From positions 16,756,110 through 16,820,109 of the forward strand of contig OU452227.1 in the NCBI GenBank assembly GCA_911728455.2: 64,000 nucleotides of DNA. Reading direction: 5' to 3'. The notes below the pieces were generated by a model. The model searched no databases, was not told the DNA's origin, and worked only from the letters and a program-made list of their open reading frames with translations. Shown piece by piece: positions 50,184 to 62,200 of the stretch. A program made the translations under genes and the position numbers. The DNA comes from Marthasterias glacialis (taxonomy: Eukaryota > Echinodermata > Asteroidea > Forcipulatida > Asteriidae). The first letter of the stretch is position 1; every line of letters starts with the position of its first letter.

Positions 50184-51194
50184 GTTGTGACATGTTACAG
50201 AGAACAGTGCTGTTTCCCTCTAAAATACACTCAAGGACCAACAATGCTTCTAAGAACAGACAGTGAAATGCAGTATGGTTTTATCTAAACTTAAATTTAG
50301 GGAAGGGTAGCCTTTCCTAAATCAAAGTGTTATGTACATGGATAGGGTAAAAGTAAATTCAGAGATGATTGATACCATGTATTTCTGTACATAGATGTAC
50401 ATGTGTGTCTGAAATGACCATATTGAACTGCATTTATTCATTTGAATTGAAGTATGTATAAGCATTATAGCCTTGTGTTATGAATTGTTTCTGTTTCAGA
50501 TCTGTCCTTATCACCGTTCCTGTGTAATACATTACATCCTAACAGCAGGGAATCCAGTGAAGTAATTGGGGAGTGACACCCCCCACTGCAGCAAAATTAA
50601 TCCAATTGATAGTACCTGATAGATGCCATGACTTTAAGCTGTGTCAAGCATTCTAATATTTTCAACACAACCAAGTGGTTCACTGACCAATCATGCAAGG
50701 AGTTTGATAAAACTTGTACGTGCCGCACACTGTATTTTGACATAAAGCGTAGTTGTGTGTTCAAACAATGACTATAATTATGTGTACAGAGGGTTAACTT
50801 TGGATGGTGTTGGAATTATTTAAACCTTCTTAATGGTACACTATACCAGTCCCACCTACACAAATACACTCTTTCTTTTTTCTTTGTTTGTTTGTGGTTT
50901 ACATACAACCTAAACTTCACACAACCGTTTGTCATAAAATCATCATGTCAAACCCCATTACCAATATTTATATCACAGTTTCATGTGATCAATTTAAGTA
51001 TACATGAGAGGCTTAAAAATGTATTCAATTCTAGAAATGGTATCAACAGTATTTTATCTTCTTATGCAGGGAACAAATACTTGGCATTTTATAGACATGG
51101 TTTTTATATTTACTTCTTGGCTAGTAGTTAGTTACTAAATTATGTATTTAATTAGCAAGCCATCTGCAAAATCAGTGGGACATGGACTTTGTGT

Positions 51195-51430
51195 AATAAA
51201 ACAAATTTCAAGTAATAAACCACAAGGGACACTGACTTGGTAAATTTAATTCAAGTTTTTGTTGAAAAGAGAAAAATTTACTAGAATGGATTTGAACCTG
51301 TGGCCTCCGGCTACTACCAACTGAGCTATCTAGCGATGGCGTTCTCTATTCTGTCAATATCTTTGTTTTAGGGGGTGCCAGTCAGGAGCCAGGGCTGGTT
51401 ATTTTTTTCTTTGTCTACCCAAAAAATGGA
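51195..51430 (-). mobile_element. tRNA-derived SINE (type 2), minus strand
   Basis: AAACCACAAGGGACACTGAC (tail in reverse), AATGGATTTGAACCTGTGGC (B box in reverse), CTACCAACTGAGCTATCTAG (A box in reverse), GGGGGTGCCAGTCAGGAGCC. Confidence 0.65.
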
Positions 51431-52702
51431 TAACAAATTTCAGCTGATATTATTCCTTTCTAGTCAAGTAAATGAAATTGTGAAAATGTGTCATTACAGG
51501 TAATCTTATATTACACCCTTCAAGTTTGTGGAATAAGTTGATTGAGCTGTCACCTCAGTATAATTTGTAATAATATTTCACTGAAAGTAATTGCTATAAG
51601 TTGCCATGCTACAAATAGTGATCATATAATATTTTTGGGAAGTATATGCCAAAAGTTGTAAAAAAACCAAACAAACAACGGAATCTTTTTTTAAATAGTT
51701 ATACAAACAATGCATATGAAGTTGAATTGTACTTGAGTTTATAATAAGTATATATTCTTTTGTTATCAGGTTTGGTTTTACTGTTTGATTGCATCATCTT
51801 TCCTTTGTTAATCTTATATTGAATTATCGCATTCCTGACTTGACAGACCACATTTGGTTATTTTTTTTCCTTAATTGTTTTGTATAAATAATGCCAGTTG
51901 TACATTAAATGGCCTTATAATTTGTGTAAAATTTAAGTACAATTACAAATTGATGATATTGGCGTTGTTTATCTCCTAATGAAGATGTATTGTCTGAGGG
52001 ACAATTGATAATAACTAATAAGTTATTAATGAGTAGTTATGGCTACTGAAACTATCCACAATAAACGGCTATGCTCATTTTTATATCACGCTGGCAGGAT
52101 GGAAGTCATGTTCATTATTTCTAAGTGTGAAAAGGCTAGAGTAGTCTTTTTAAACAGTTAATTATATCCATATTTCTTATAAAGCATTAAAAAAACTTTT
52201 TTTCCAGCAAATGCTGACTGAGCAATAAGTTGTTTCTGTGAGGAAATGTTGAATAAATTAAACGGGGATGGTAGCCAATAGAATGGAGAAAGTGATACAG
52301 TCACTATTCGAGGAGGACAAGAGGCATACTGATTTTCTCTCATGTTGGTTGCTATAGTATAGCCTAGCTTTGGTAAGACCAACTGATCGTGAGGTGTGAA
52401 TCTCATTCCAGAAGAAAATCAAGTGACAATACACCTGTAGCCTATTCAATGGCAGGTTGCCTAAATTTTTGTCCACCACTAGGAACAAGTTTGCAACAAG
52501 CGACATTGCCTGCCCTTCCCCCTCCCCACTGAAAATGTCCTCACTTCACAGTACTGCCTCACTAGCTATGCCGCTGTTTGTAACACAATAATTTGTCTTT
52601 ATTGATAGTTAATAACCATTGGTAGTTTACGTATTGATTATTGATTAATGATAAGACAAGCCATCTCGGTAATGTCTGCAACTCAACTTTTCCCTGACGA
52701 AT

Positions 52703-52776
52703 AGACTAGTTGCCGGTCCCTACATCGTTTTCGTTCTGACTGAGAAGAGAACGACGTAGGGACTGGGAACCAGTCT
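52703..52776. promoter_or_regulatory. Hairpin-forming inverted repeat upstream of OGFOD3
   Basis: AGACTAGTTGCCGGTCCCTA at the left and TAGGGACTGGGAACCAGTCT at the right form a stem of about 30 bp (a few mismatches) around a short loop (TCGTTCTGACTGAGAAGAGA region). It ends 178 bases before the ATG. It could be a tiny MITE or a regulatory hairpin; the sequence does not decide. Confidence 0.55.
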
Positions 52777-52797
52777 ACCCGACGAGGTCAGCGAGTG

Positions 52798-52882
52798 CAG
52801 CGGCCAATAGAGGGGGCTATCACTGGTACTTTGGGCGGCATGTGTAGTTTTGTGCAAGACAACGACGGACACAACGGAAGAG
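52798..52882 (+). promoter_or_regulatory. Putative OGFOD3 promoter (CCAAT box, GGAAG)
   Basis: GCGGCCAATAGAGGGGGC has a CCAAT box at 52804-52808, about 150 bases before the ATG. CGGAAG (ETS-type core) occurs near 52876, followed by CpG-rich GATCGACGCGACACGCG. No TATA box is evident. Position and composition fit a housekeeping-type promoter; this is inference. Confidence 0.4.
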
Positions 52883-52954
52883 AGAGATCGACGCGACACG
52901 CGTACTGATCACATACAAATTTAAAAGGCTGAGAAAAAAATAAAATCAACACTG

Positions 52955-53040
52955 ATGGCACCTCGTAAGAGAAAACCTGTTTCATCCGAGACAAGTCGAA
53001 CCGCTGAGTCTGACAAAAATGAAGGAGGAAAGCAAGAATT
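52955..53040 (+). CDS. OGFOD3: OGFOD3 exon 1 (start codon)
   Basis: ATG at 52955, MAPRKRKPVSSETSRTAESD then KNEGGKQE, donor ATT/GTAAGT, phase 2 out. First ATG after the CpG-rich promoter stretch. Confidence 0.85.
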
Positions 53041-56000
53041 GTAAGTTTGGAAATGTTGCCGCAACCGACTGCCACTTTTTTTACGTATTTAAAAAAAAAA
53101 CGAACGCGCTTTCCCTCAATCACCTTTCCCCTCATGCCCTCCCACCTTCCAGTGTCCTCTCTTAACTTTCTCCATGTTTTTACCTGTATCTTATTTGCCT
53201 GGAGGAATCGAACATTAGTTATTACTTATTACACAATTATATATTGCATTTTACTTACTGGGATTCGAACCTGTAAGGGAAAGAACACATTATTAACACA
53301 CAAGACCACAGCCTACACCGCTAGGCTATGAGGCTTTGACACCATGATGGGTTTGTTAGTTCTATGTGAAACTACCACACTAAAGGTCATAATGAATATG
53401 TAATTTTTTATGAATAATTATGAATAATCAAATTAGCAGGATTGTCCTAAAATTTGCATGATGTGAATATTCCTAACCTTATGAATGCCTACATGCATTA
53501 CACATGAGCCACGTGAATGGAACACTATGGATGATTCCAGTAGTATCGGTCCTGGGTATGTTCAACTGCTGAAGACGCACGTCGTGATCACCCCCATCCC
53601 CGAAGCTACAGTTTTGAATGCCATGTCAACTTCCCTCCTAAACATCATCTCAGTTTACCTATTTGGAAAATAGAAAGGTCCCATTGACTTCTCCACTGCG
53701 CATGAACGATGACCGACTCAAATTATTGGAGTTACCACTCGCGCGCACACGGGCAAATGAACACAAAATGGTGTTTATTTTCATGTCACTGGAAGGCGAA
53801 GCCTCGAGGATTTTTTTCACGTTTTCAACCCTTTAGAATTGTTAAAACTTCCTGTTCCTTGCTAGATATATTCTTCCACCCTTCTAGATAGGTAAGGATC
53901 AAAATTTAATTAAATTCCATGGATATAAAGTGACGGCCGGATACGGCATTTTAGCCGTAAGGTTATATTAAAGTTGGGTAAAACATGGGTAAAACTAGAC
54001 TTTGCAGTGTTTAGTTTTTAATTTTATAAACTAAAGTCATGCAGTGGTCAGTGCCTGTGGCTGTACATGCTGTACAGTCTTAGCTCCATAAATCATTGCA
54101 AATACTAAATAGGGCCAAATTCACTTCATTTGCCCTTTATATGGGGCTAGAGTACTGACTGTGTGGCTTCCGAAGTTCGGACTGTCTGACTGTGCTTGTC
54201 ATGTTGTAGCATCTTAGACTGCAATGACTTTAAGAGTAAGGGTCTGTAAATGTCAAAGATTTTTTGAAAATGTTGGCCATGGCAAAAAAATGGACTTCCT
54301 TCATACTCTGATATTTGATGGACCTTTGCCCCAAACTAACAAATATGGAAAACAAACTTGAAAAAATATCTGCATTGCCATGGTATTAACAGCCAAATTA
54401 AGATTGTAGGCCTTTAAAGCCATTTTTTTCTTCAATTTTTGAATAGAAAAATTTGCCTATTTTCAAGGCCGCGTTACCATTAAACATGTTAAACAAAATA
54501 TAGAAAATTATTTTCCCTAAAAGTTATTGGTAGATGGGTCCTTTGAGGCTGCATTCAATGTATAAAAATAATCAACAGGTATGAGGATGGGTTACACCAT
54601 TATTTTGAATTAAAGGTGTTTTTAGACTTTTTCAAACTATCAAAATATACCCTTTTTTGACAGCTCATAACCCATATGGTAGTGCTCCAATTTTAACATT
54701 GACCACACATTATTGAGATGAGACATTGGTCTTGTGAAATATACGTCAAGGTGTCGCGCAGCGGTAAACGTTCTTGAATGTGCTGACTGATTGCGTGCAT
54801 TACCATGACGTCACCACTATCAGGTAAACGTCGCAAAATGACTGCTGGAATAAAGACTAGTGCCCCGACCCCAGTCGTGTTTGGGATTAACACAATTTTT
54901 TATTTATTTATTTATTTATTTGTTTATTTATTAATTTTTTATTCTATTTATTTATTTTTTTTTTTTTTTTTTTGGGGGGGGCCCAACGATGAGCCTCCAA
55001 TATTTTCTCCTTCACTTTTACTGAATTTATTTAGATCCCAAGGGTCTAGTTGTTTCAACAGCTTCTTTTGGCAACGCTTTGGTGTTATTAAGCCAATCAT
55101 TTCAGTTAATCTCGGTAATCACGTTTTGTTTGTACTGAGGTGTTTTGGGATTTTTATTTTAACACTCAGAGCAGCCACAAAAAAAAACTCACGCGGTTCA
55201 TCCATAAGTCTTTTTTTTTATCCACCCAGTTTTTTTTTAGTAAAACCCCCAACAGCAAGCCCAAACCTATTTTAATCTATATAATTAGTGAATTGGAGTG
55301 CCAGTCAAGACTTAGACTTGTGTTATTTATGTTATTTACGACCAGTATGCGGCGCAAGTTGTTTTCACAAAGTGCATACCACCCTGTCCCAAGGGAATAC
55401 TTGACACAAGGTCAATCAATTACTACACTGAGACAGGTGGCTGCTGTTATTCAACACTACTTACTCCGCACTGGTTAGGGTCTGTCCAATGGGAGTCTAC
55501 AGGCTTGTGGGGTGTACCAGGGGTGAGGACTACATGGAATCTTGGCCTTATTGGCCCATTGAAAAAAAAATTATGACCATATTTGGTAACCATTGGATTA
55601 TTTTTTATCCTTGTGGCTGCTCTGAGGGTTTTAAGCAAGATAAAAAAGAATGTAGTATTTCCGATTTTTCTCTCTCCAGAAATGTGATGGTGTGTTTTGC
55701 AATCATGTCAGTTGAATTATAAAGAATCAGCGGCGAAACTAGGGTCAAATTTTAAGGAGGAGGGGGGAGGCCATAAAGGGGTGCACCACTTTTCCTAGGG
55801 GGCACTTCTGGCCAATTAAAAATGTTCGCTTTTCCTAAACATGCCCCTTTTTCATCACTCTTGTCTAGTTATGCCGTTTACAATTTTTTATACATGTAAG
55901 CTAATCTGATGTGGATGTAAACAATGTCTGCTTGTAAATAGAAAAAACTAGTCTACAAAAACAGTGAAATCACTACATAAAAGCTTAAAAAATGTAACAT

Positions 56001-59000
56001 TTTATTCTGATAATTTTTTATCTTGGGGCATTCGAGGAGGGGGGGGGGGGGGCACAGACATCAATTTACACCACTGTAAAGAATTCAAAATGACCGCCAT
56101 ATAAGGTGATTGATTTTACCCTGCCCCCCACCAGCCTTCTTTGGGTCACGCCCCCATTCTGGCAACCCTCCAGTGGTTTATTGTAACTGACCATTACAGC
56201 TGATCTAATTTTATATGAAACTGATATTCTTAACAATAGATATTGATCACAAAGTTTTAAAATTTCGTTTTAACATCATTAAACTTTAGGTTAGCCTTGC
56301 ATTGAATTTCGAAAAAAATTGAAAATGTCTGGCAACACTGCAAACAATAAAGTACTTTCCCCTGCCAATTTTTTTATTTTTTACAAGACCAATGTCTCAT
56401 CTGAAGATGTGGTTGACGTTGAAATTGGAGCACTACCATGGGTTATGAGCTGTCAAAAAATGGTATATTTTGATACTTTGAGAAGCCCCAAAACACCCCT
56501 ATTTCAAATGAATCGTATAACCCATCCAAACACTTGGTGATTATTTTTATACATTCAATGCAGCCTCAAAGAACCCATCTACCAATAGACCTTATGCATT
56601 GACGTCATCACGCCGCCATCTTAGAGGTAAATCGATGATGAAACAATGGAAACGCAGAGATTTGTACGCGCAGCGCACAGGATTGGCCAATGAATAACCT
56701 CGTTTTGACCTCTAGGCGAGGGCGCCCTACTCAAATGACGTCATGTGCATAAGGTCTATAACTTCTAAGGAAAATAATTGTCTGTATTCTGTTTAATGGA
56801 AACGCAGCATTGAATAAAGGCAACTTTTTACTTTTCCAAAACTGAAAAAGGGGCGAAACCACCCGGATATGGTAATTTGGCTGTTGCCATGGCAACGGAT
56901 TATTTTTTAAAAACATTGTTCCATATTTGTTAGTTTGGGGCTAAGGTCCATCAAATAAGAAAATATGAAGAAAATGTTTGATATTTACAGTCCCTTACTC
57001 TTATTAAAACATTCCTCCAATAAACTTCATCCAATTTCAAGGTCAAGTCAAAACTCTGATGTGATGCGGGTATCTTTATTGGAGTATAAATTATCCAGAT
57101 CCATATCAAGAAGACAAACTTGCTGATGGAGTGCGCATGCACATCAGTAAATATCATGGGCCATGGCTGAAGGCAAGTTTGAAACGAGACGAGTCATTTA
57201 CACTTACAGTAGATGAGCTTGGTATGCCCATGGTATGCCTGACCCAGTGATAAGCAACAGTTACATGTATCTAGGCCTAGGGCTGGGCCTGCAATCCTCA
57301 ATCCTCCGCAATCAGACAGCTTCCTGAAGAGGATTTCGAAAAATTAGGTAGAGTTAGGGTTTTAATCAACGCCTTATGTAGAAGTGCATCACCCTGACTT
57401 TGGCCTATACTGTATTCCTACATGTAGGTATTGGTGCTATATCCAATTTTTTGTTTAGGCCTATTATTTAAAAAATGTTTTTATTATGAGTGTCTTATGG
57501 CAGATACACCTACCTGTAACAGATACATTACTAAATTTATATCCTGATTAATTTCTCTCTCTCTTGTAATACAGGCAAGAGGATCTACCTAGACACAGAG
57601 TGACCTTCAAATCTATTGCAGTTCGTATGATTGTAATCTTTGTCTTCATGGGTGTTGTCAGTTGGTATTCCAAGGAAGACGATCTCAAGACATTTGCTAA
57701 ACAGTTGGATTCTATTCCTCTGCGACGTTTCAATGTCACTTGCTCCTCAGATTTTAAAAACGACTTGAAGAAGTTTAAGGGTAAGATCCACAGTTCATAA
57801 TTATCGTCATGATTAGATATAGCAGGCCTGTGGCTGTGCATGGAAAGGTGAACTCTCACCCAGATACTGCACATGCGCGCTTGCGGTCAAATACAAAAGG
57901 GTGCTGTCTTTGTCGAACTGTGATGTGACCACCAGCGCGCACGCGGGCATAGTAATTAGGTTATTCCATTTACTGCTATACTCATGACGACACAGCCCCT
58001 TTTATGAGATATTTCATTTGTCGTCAGTTTGATAGAAAAGTGAATTCAACTTGGTAGGTTAAGACTTTTTGCTTGATGTTGGAAAGACACAATTACTTGA
58101 ACAGCATATATCCAGTGGCATAGCCAGCATCGTTTTTGCAGGGGGGATAAAGGGGAGGGGCCCACAGATATTTGAAGAGGGGGCAATTTCAGTTGAGGTC
58201 AAGTCCAACGAGGACATGCACCCACTCTCCGGTGACGACGTTTGAAGTTTGCAAATTTACACCTCTGTAACTTGAAAATAATGTGCCTGTTGCTTCCTAT
58301 TAGTCATGAGATTTGTCACAACAAAATAGTATTAGGAATTAATAAATAAACAGCTACTCCCAAGATTGAAAGAAATGGTAAAAATTGCCTAAAATTGTGT
58401 AATTATAGCCAGTTTTACAGTGTCCAGAGGCTGAAGGGGTGGGGTGGGGGTCAAGCAGGGAACAAGATGTTCCACAAGCTGCCCCCCTTTGCCCCCATCC
58501 TTGGCTACGCCACTGCATCTATCCTTTAGAGTATCTGTCTTACCATAGAGAAAGGACCTTGCAGTGGGAGATTTGGAGAGCTGTACTTACTTTCCATTGC
58601 TTACAGAGTCCTTAAGTGCACATCAGTCACACTGTGAATTGTGTTACCTTTTGTGAATGCAGGATACAGATTTGAGACTTTGCTTATGTCACAGGTTGTG
58701 CACCAACTCAATGTGCTAGAGTTATCATGGATGGACTTATATCAAAGAGTGAAGCAAGACAACTCAGAGCGTAAGACAAAAGCTAACATCTCAATCTAGT
58801 GTAGTAGAAATTTACATTTCCATCTGTGTGTGTTACAGCTCAATTTTTGCATGCAGTTACATGCAGGACCCCCTATACCAGTTGTGGTAGATGATAAATT
58901 CAAGAGGTTTGCAGTATACTCAAAGCAATGTACATGTTCATGGTGAAATTGAACGCATTATTTTGTTGATGTTTCTATACTCTCTGACAATAGACCGATC

Positions 59001-59235
59001 CATTAAGCCCTGCCCACTCTGCATGCACTAACGTGTTTGTTGGACTTTTGGTTTTCGCAATCACGTCTATGATTGGTCAATACAGCAAGGGCGGGGCTTA
59101 ATGGATCGGTCTATTACATGCCTAAAACTAACACAGGATGCACTGCCTTAATGTTTGCATCATAAACTTGGCTTGGGAGGAGACATTGCTGGTTATATTA
59201 TCCTTAGTGACAATGTTCACTTCCTGTCTGACACA

Positions 59236-59269
<34 letters not shown>

Positions 59270-62200
59270 GTTTATTGGGTTTATTGCTATTTATGTACAA
59301 TAGAGAATTTTGTGGTATTCTGGTACATGTGAACAAGTAAGTCACTCTCTTACACATTTTGTGCATCCCCTTCGCCAAAGTGAGGGGTTGGGGGAAGGTT
59401 CCAACAGAAACTTGTCTACATTGAAGCTCATAGTTTGCAAATACATGTACTAGAACAGCAAATACAATGTTCCCAATACCATTTATCTTAAACACTTCAA
59501 AATCCAACTGCATGATTCTGGTGGAACAAGGACTGCACTAGTATTAGTAAATGGATCATGCTTTACATGGGATCAAGCATAGCACCATAATCAGAGTTCT
59601 ACAGTTTGGGTTACCATGAGGTGTTGGATTTTGTTTGAGTGAGGAAGGACACCTGCAAATCACAAGGGGGTTAGGGTTAATTTGTTTGAATCCATTTTCT
59701 TTACAGAGTTGCAATTAATGGACTGAAGTTAGGAGGCTCAAATGGTGGGGTGAGTAGAACCTTACCTTACATATCAACCTGTGTTTACATTGTTTATAAT
59801 GGTACATTATGAATGTAGTAGCAGCCCTCAATAAATCATATGGGGCACCAAAGTTTTACGTTTCTAATAAAATTAGCCATTTGCTAAGTTAAATTTGAAT
59901 CATTTAGTACATGTTCTTGTCAGTGAATGCTCAAAAGAATCCATCAGACTTAAAGAAATGTTGCGGTAGCATGTTGCTCAGTGCAATGTTTTTATATGCA
60001 GGCATGCAACTTTTCATCTGAACAGCTGTTTTCCTCTTCTTGAATAACAGCGCCATAGAAAACCAATAAACACTGTTTCCTCTTAGTTCTGCAAATTACA
60101 AAGGTGCATGTCTGTGTAATAGCAACCTCCAGATCAGCAAAACATGGTACCCTTATGCTGTACACATTCATTGAAAATTATGGCTCATTACAAAACCAAG
60201 GCTTTGGCTCTAGCTTAGGCACCATCTGCTTGTTTGAAGAACAAAAGTGCGCAATTTCAAATTAACTGACGGCCTTTGTTTCAAAAATGGCTTAAGTCTG
60301 GGTGTACTCTGTCTTTATGTAACAATACAAAATCTTGTCTCTCAAACAAGTCGACATAACAACGCTTTCTTTTGTCTAAGGGATTCAAAATTGGGCATAC
60401 GCTTGTGATCAAACAAATCTTTGTACCAGACTTATTCACACTAATTAACTTGTGTTGTTGTGATTGTTTTTAGGCATCTATTCTTGATCTACACTCAGGT
60501 GCACTCTCTAAAGGTGATTCTTTTATCAATATTTATAAGTGAGTATGAATAACTTATGGTTAAACTAGAGCTAAGTGTAGATGTGTTGTGTTGAGGCTGA
60601 GTGATTTAGTGCATCAGACTCAAGTTCTGGTGGCTAAGTCATCAGAATGTGGGTTTGAATCCCGGTAATTACACTTGTGTCTTTGAGCGAGACACTTAAC
60701 TATAATTGCTTCTTTTCACCCAGGGGTAAATGGGAACCTGTGAGGGCAGAGATGGTTCATGTGATTTATTAGCTTGATGATCTACATACATGGCATCACA
60801 GGCTGCATACCCCAAGGAGCTGAGATGGTTTATTAAGGATGACATAAATGACCCAGTGACCAGGGGTATTAATGTAAAAAGTGCAATGATTATGTCTTTG
60901 GAATTGTGCTACAGTCGACTCTCGTTAATACGAGCTCGGATGTTATGAGGGTCCGGATTATACAAGGTATTTTGCCGGTCCCGAACTACCCCGTGCGTGT
61001 TTTAATGCATTTAAATACGGAAGATACGAGCACGGTCATAACGAGAATACGGATAATATGAGGTATTATTACGGCCCCATAAGGAGCAAATGTATTGTTT
61101 GTCTTACCTTTATAGCGAGTTTGGGGAATCAATTGTTGGGCATCGATAGTTTACCTTCATCGAGGTGAAAAATTGATGTCCCAGCCTTTCAAAACATGTG
61201 CTACCGCTCCGTTGATCATGATCAATAGAGGTGCTATTTGAGCGTTGGCAATGGTACCAGTCTATTCAATGGTAGTACAACGCAGATGAGAGGTGGACCG
61301 TTAATTGTTCGCTGGTATCCCGCCTTAGCAATGAGCTATCTCGCATTACTGTGACCTTACTAAGGTGTGACAACCAATGAAAATCAACATTCAACTTGTC
61401 ATGTTGGCCGTTGCGACCGAAACTTGGCTGCCAAGAACGGCAAGTTAAAGTCATATGCGTTCTTTTTTCAGTTCAGTCATGAAAAATGTAAATTGTTTTC
61501 ATAAATTGACTTTCGAAATAAATTAATTAAATCAAAACAGTTTTATTTGCCCAAAATGTTGTATGTTTGTTTGGTACATGTACATGTATATGATCACAGT
61601 TATGCAGTGTCCATTGCAGTACGGGTGCATTTATACACGTGTGTCCATTATGTCATGCACTGTGCATTGTTAATACCGCGCTCGGATAATACGAGGTTCG
61701 GTTAATACGAGAAAAACGGGCTAGTCCAGCGGACCTCGTATTAAAGAGAGTCGACTGTATATTAGAGCCGTTATTAGTAGATTAAGTCAGTCTTGAAAAG
61801 CTTAGGAAAGAATTGATTTGGTGATAAGCTTTTCTTCATATATGGGAATGCAAACTACTTTGCCAAAATTTAATAAAGCTTGAAAAAATGCCTAAAATCC
61901 GAATGATTTATCCACATTCACACTAAAACATGTAAAAAGAATGCACAGATACGGTTGCTGAAAAAACCAACACACTCTGCAAATTTTATGACCGTTTTTA
62001 TTCATTTCTGTTTTGACCTGTCAAATGGTTTTAAAATCAATTGCAGTTTTCTTGTTTTCTGTTTTGCAGTTTTACATAATTGAAAACTGTTTTACATAAA
62101 TGAAAACTGTTTTACATAAATGAAAACTGTTTTACATAATGGAAAACTGTTTTACAAACTGGGGTTAAATGTATGTAAATGAGTGTTGCAACATTCAAAG

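Larger units (their letters stand above)
46898..52702. other. RhoGAP 3' UTR and intergenic region
   Basis: No further gene recognised. Holds several AATAAA hexamers, a G-rich tract at 48893-48912, decayed MITE D (49922-50183) and a type 2 SINE (51195-51430). A splice-acceptor-like TTTCTGTTTCAG at 50498 precedes a short frame ending in TGA, but it has no recognisable content. Confidence 0.5.
53041..57574 (+). other. OGFOD3 intron 1 (4.5 kb)
   Basis: Holds a tRNA-like piece (53255-53345), the inverted pair of repeat H (54229-54737 and 56382-57005) with a MITE B in the second copy, an (ATTT)n tract and a 15-base G run near 56039. No other exon seen. Confidence 0.6.

Noticed and set aside
50498..50575. 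Extra terminal RhoGAP exon after TTTCTGTTTCAG (short frame ending in TGA)
   Set aside because: Lies after the main stop codon, encodes nothing recognisable and would need skipping of the conserved exon 16.
53255..53345. Functional tRNA gene on the minus strand
   Set aside because: Good B box, but no paired acceptor stem and wrong arm spacing; better a SINE head or tRNA relic.
54805..55275. 156-residue frame with poly-Phe/Leu segment
   Set aside because: Runs through the (ATTT)n and poly-T tract; low complexity and no homology that I know.
61266..61454. Minus-strand frame inside the pogo-like element as a transposase
   Set aside because: Short, without CENP-B/HTH or DDE motifs; not a recognisable pogo transposase piece.
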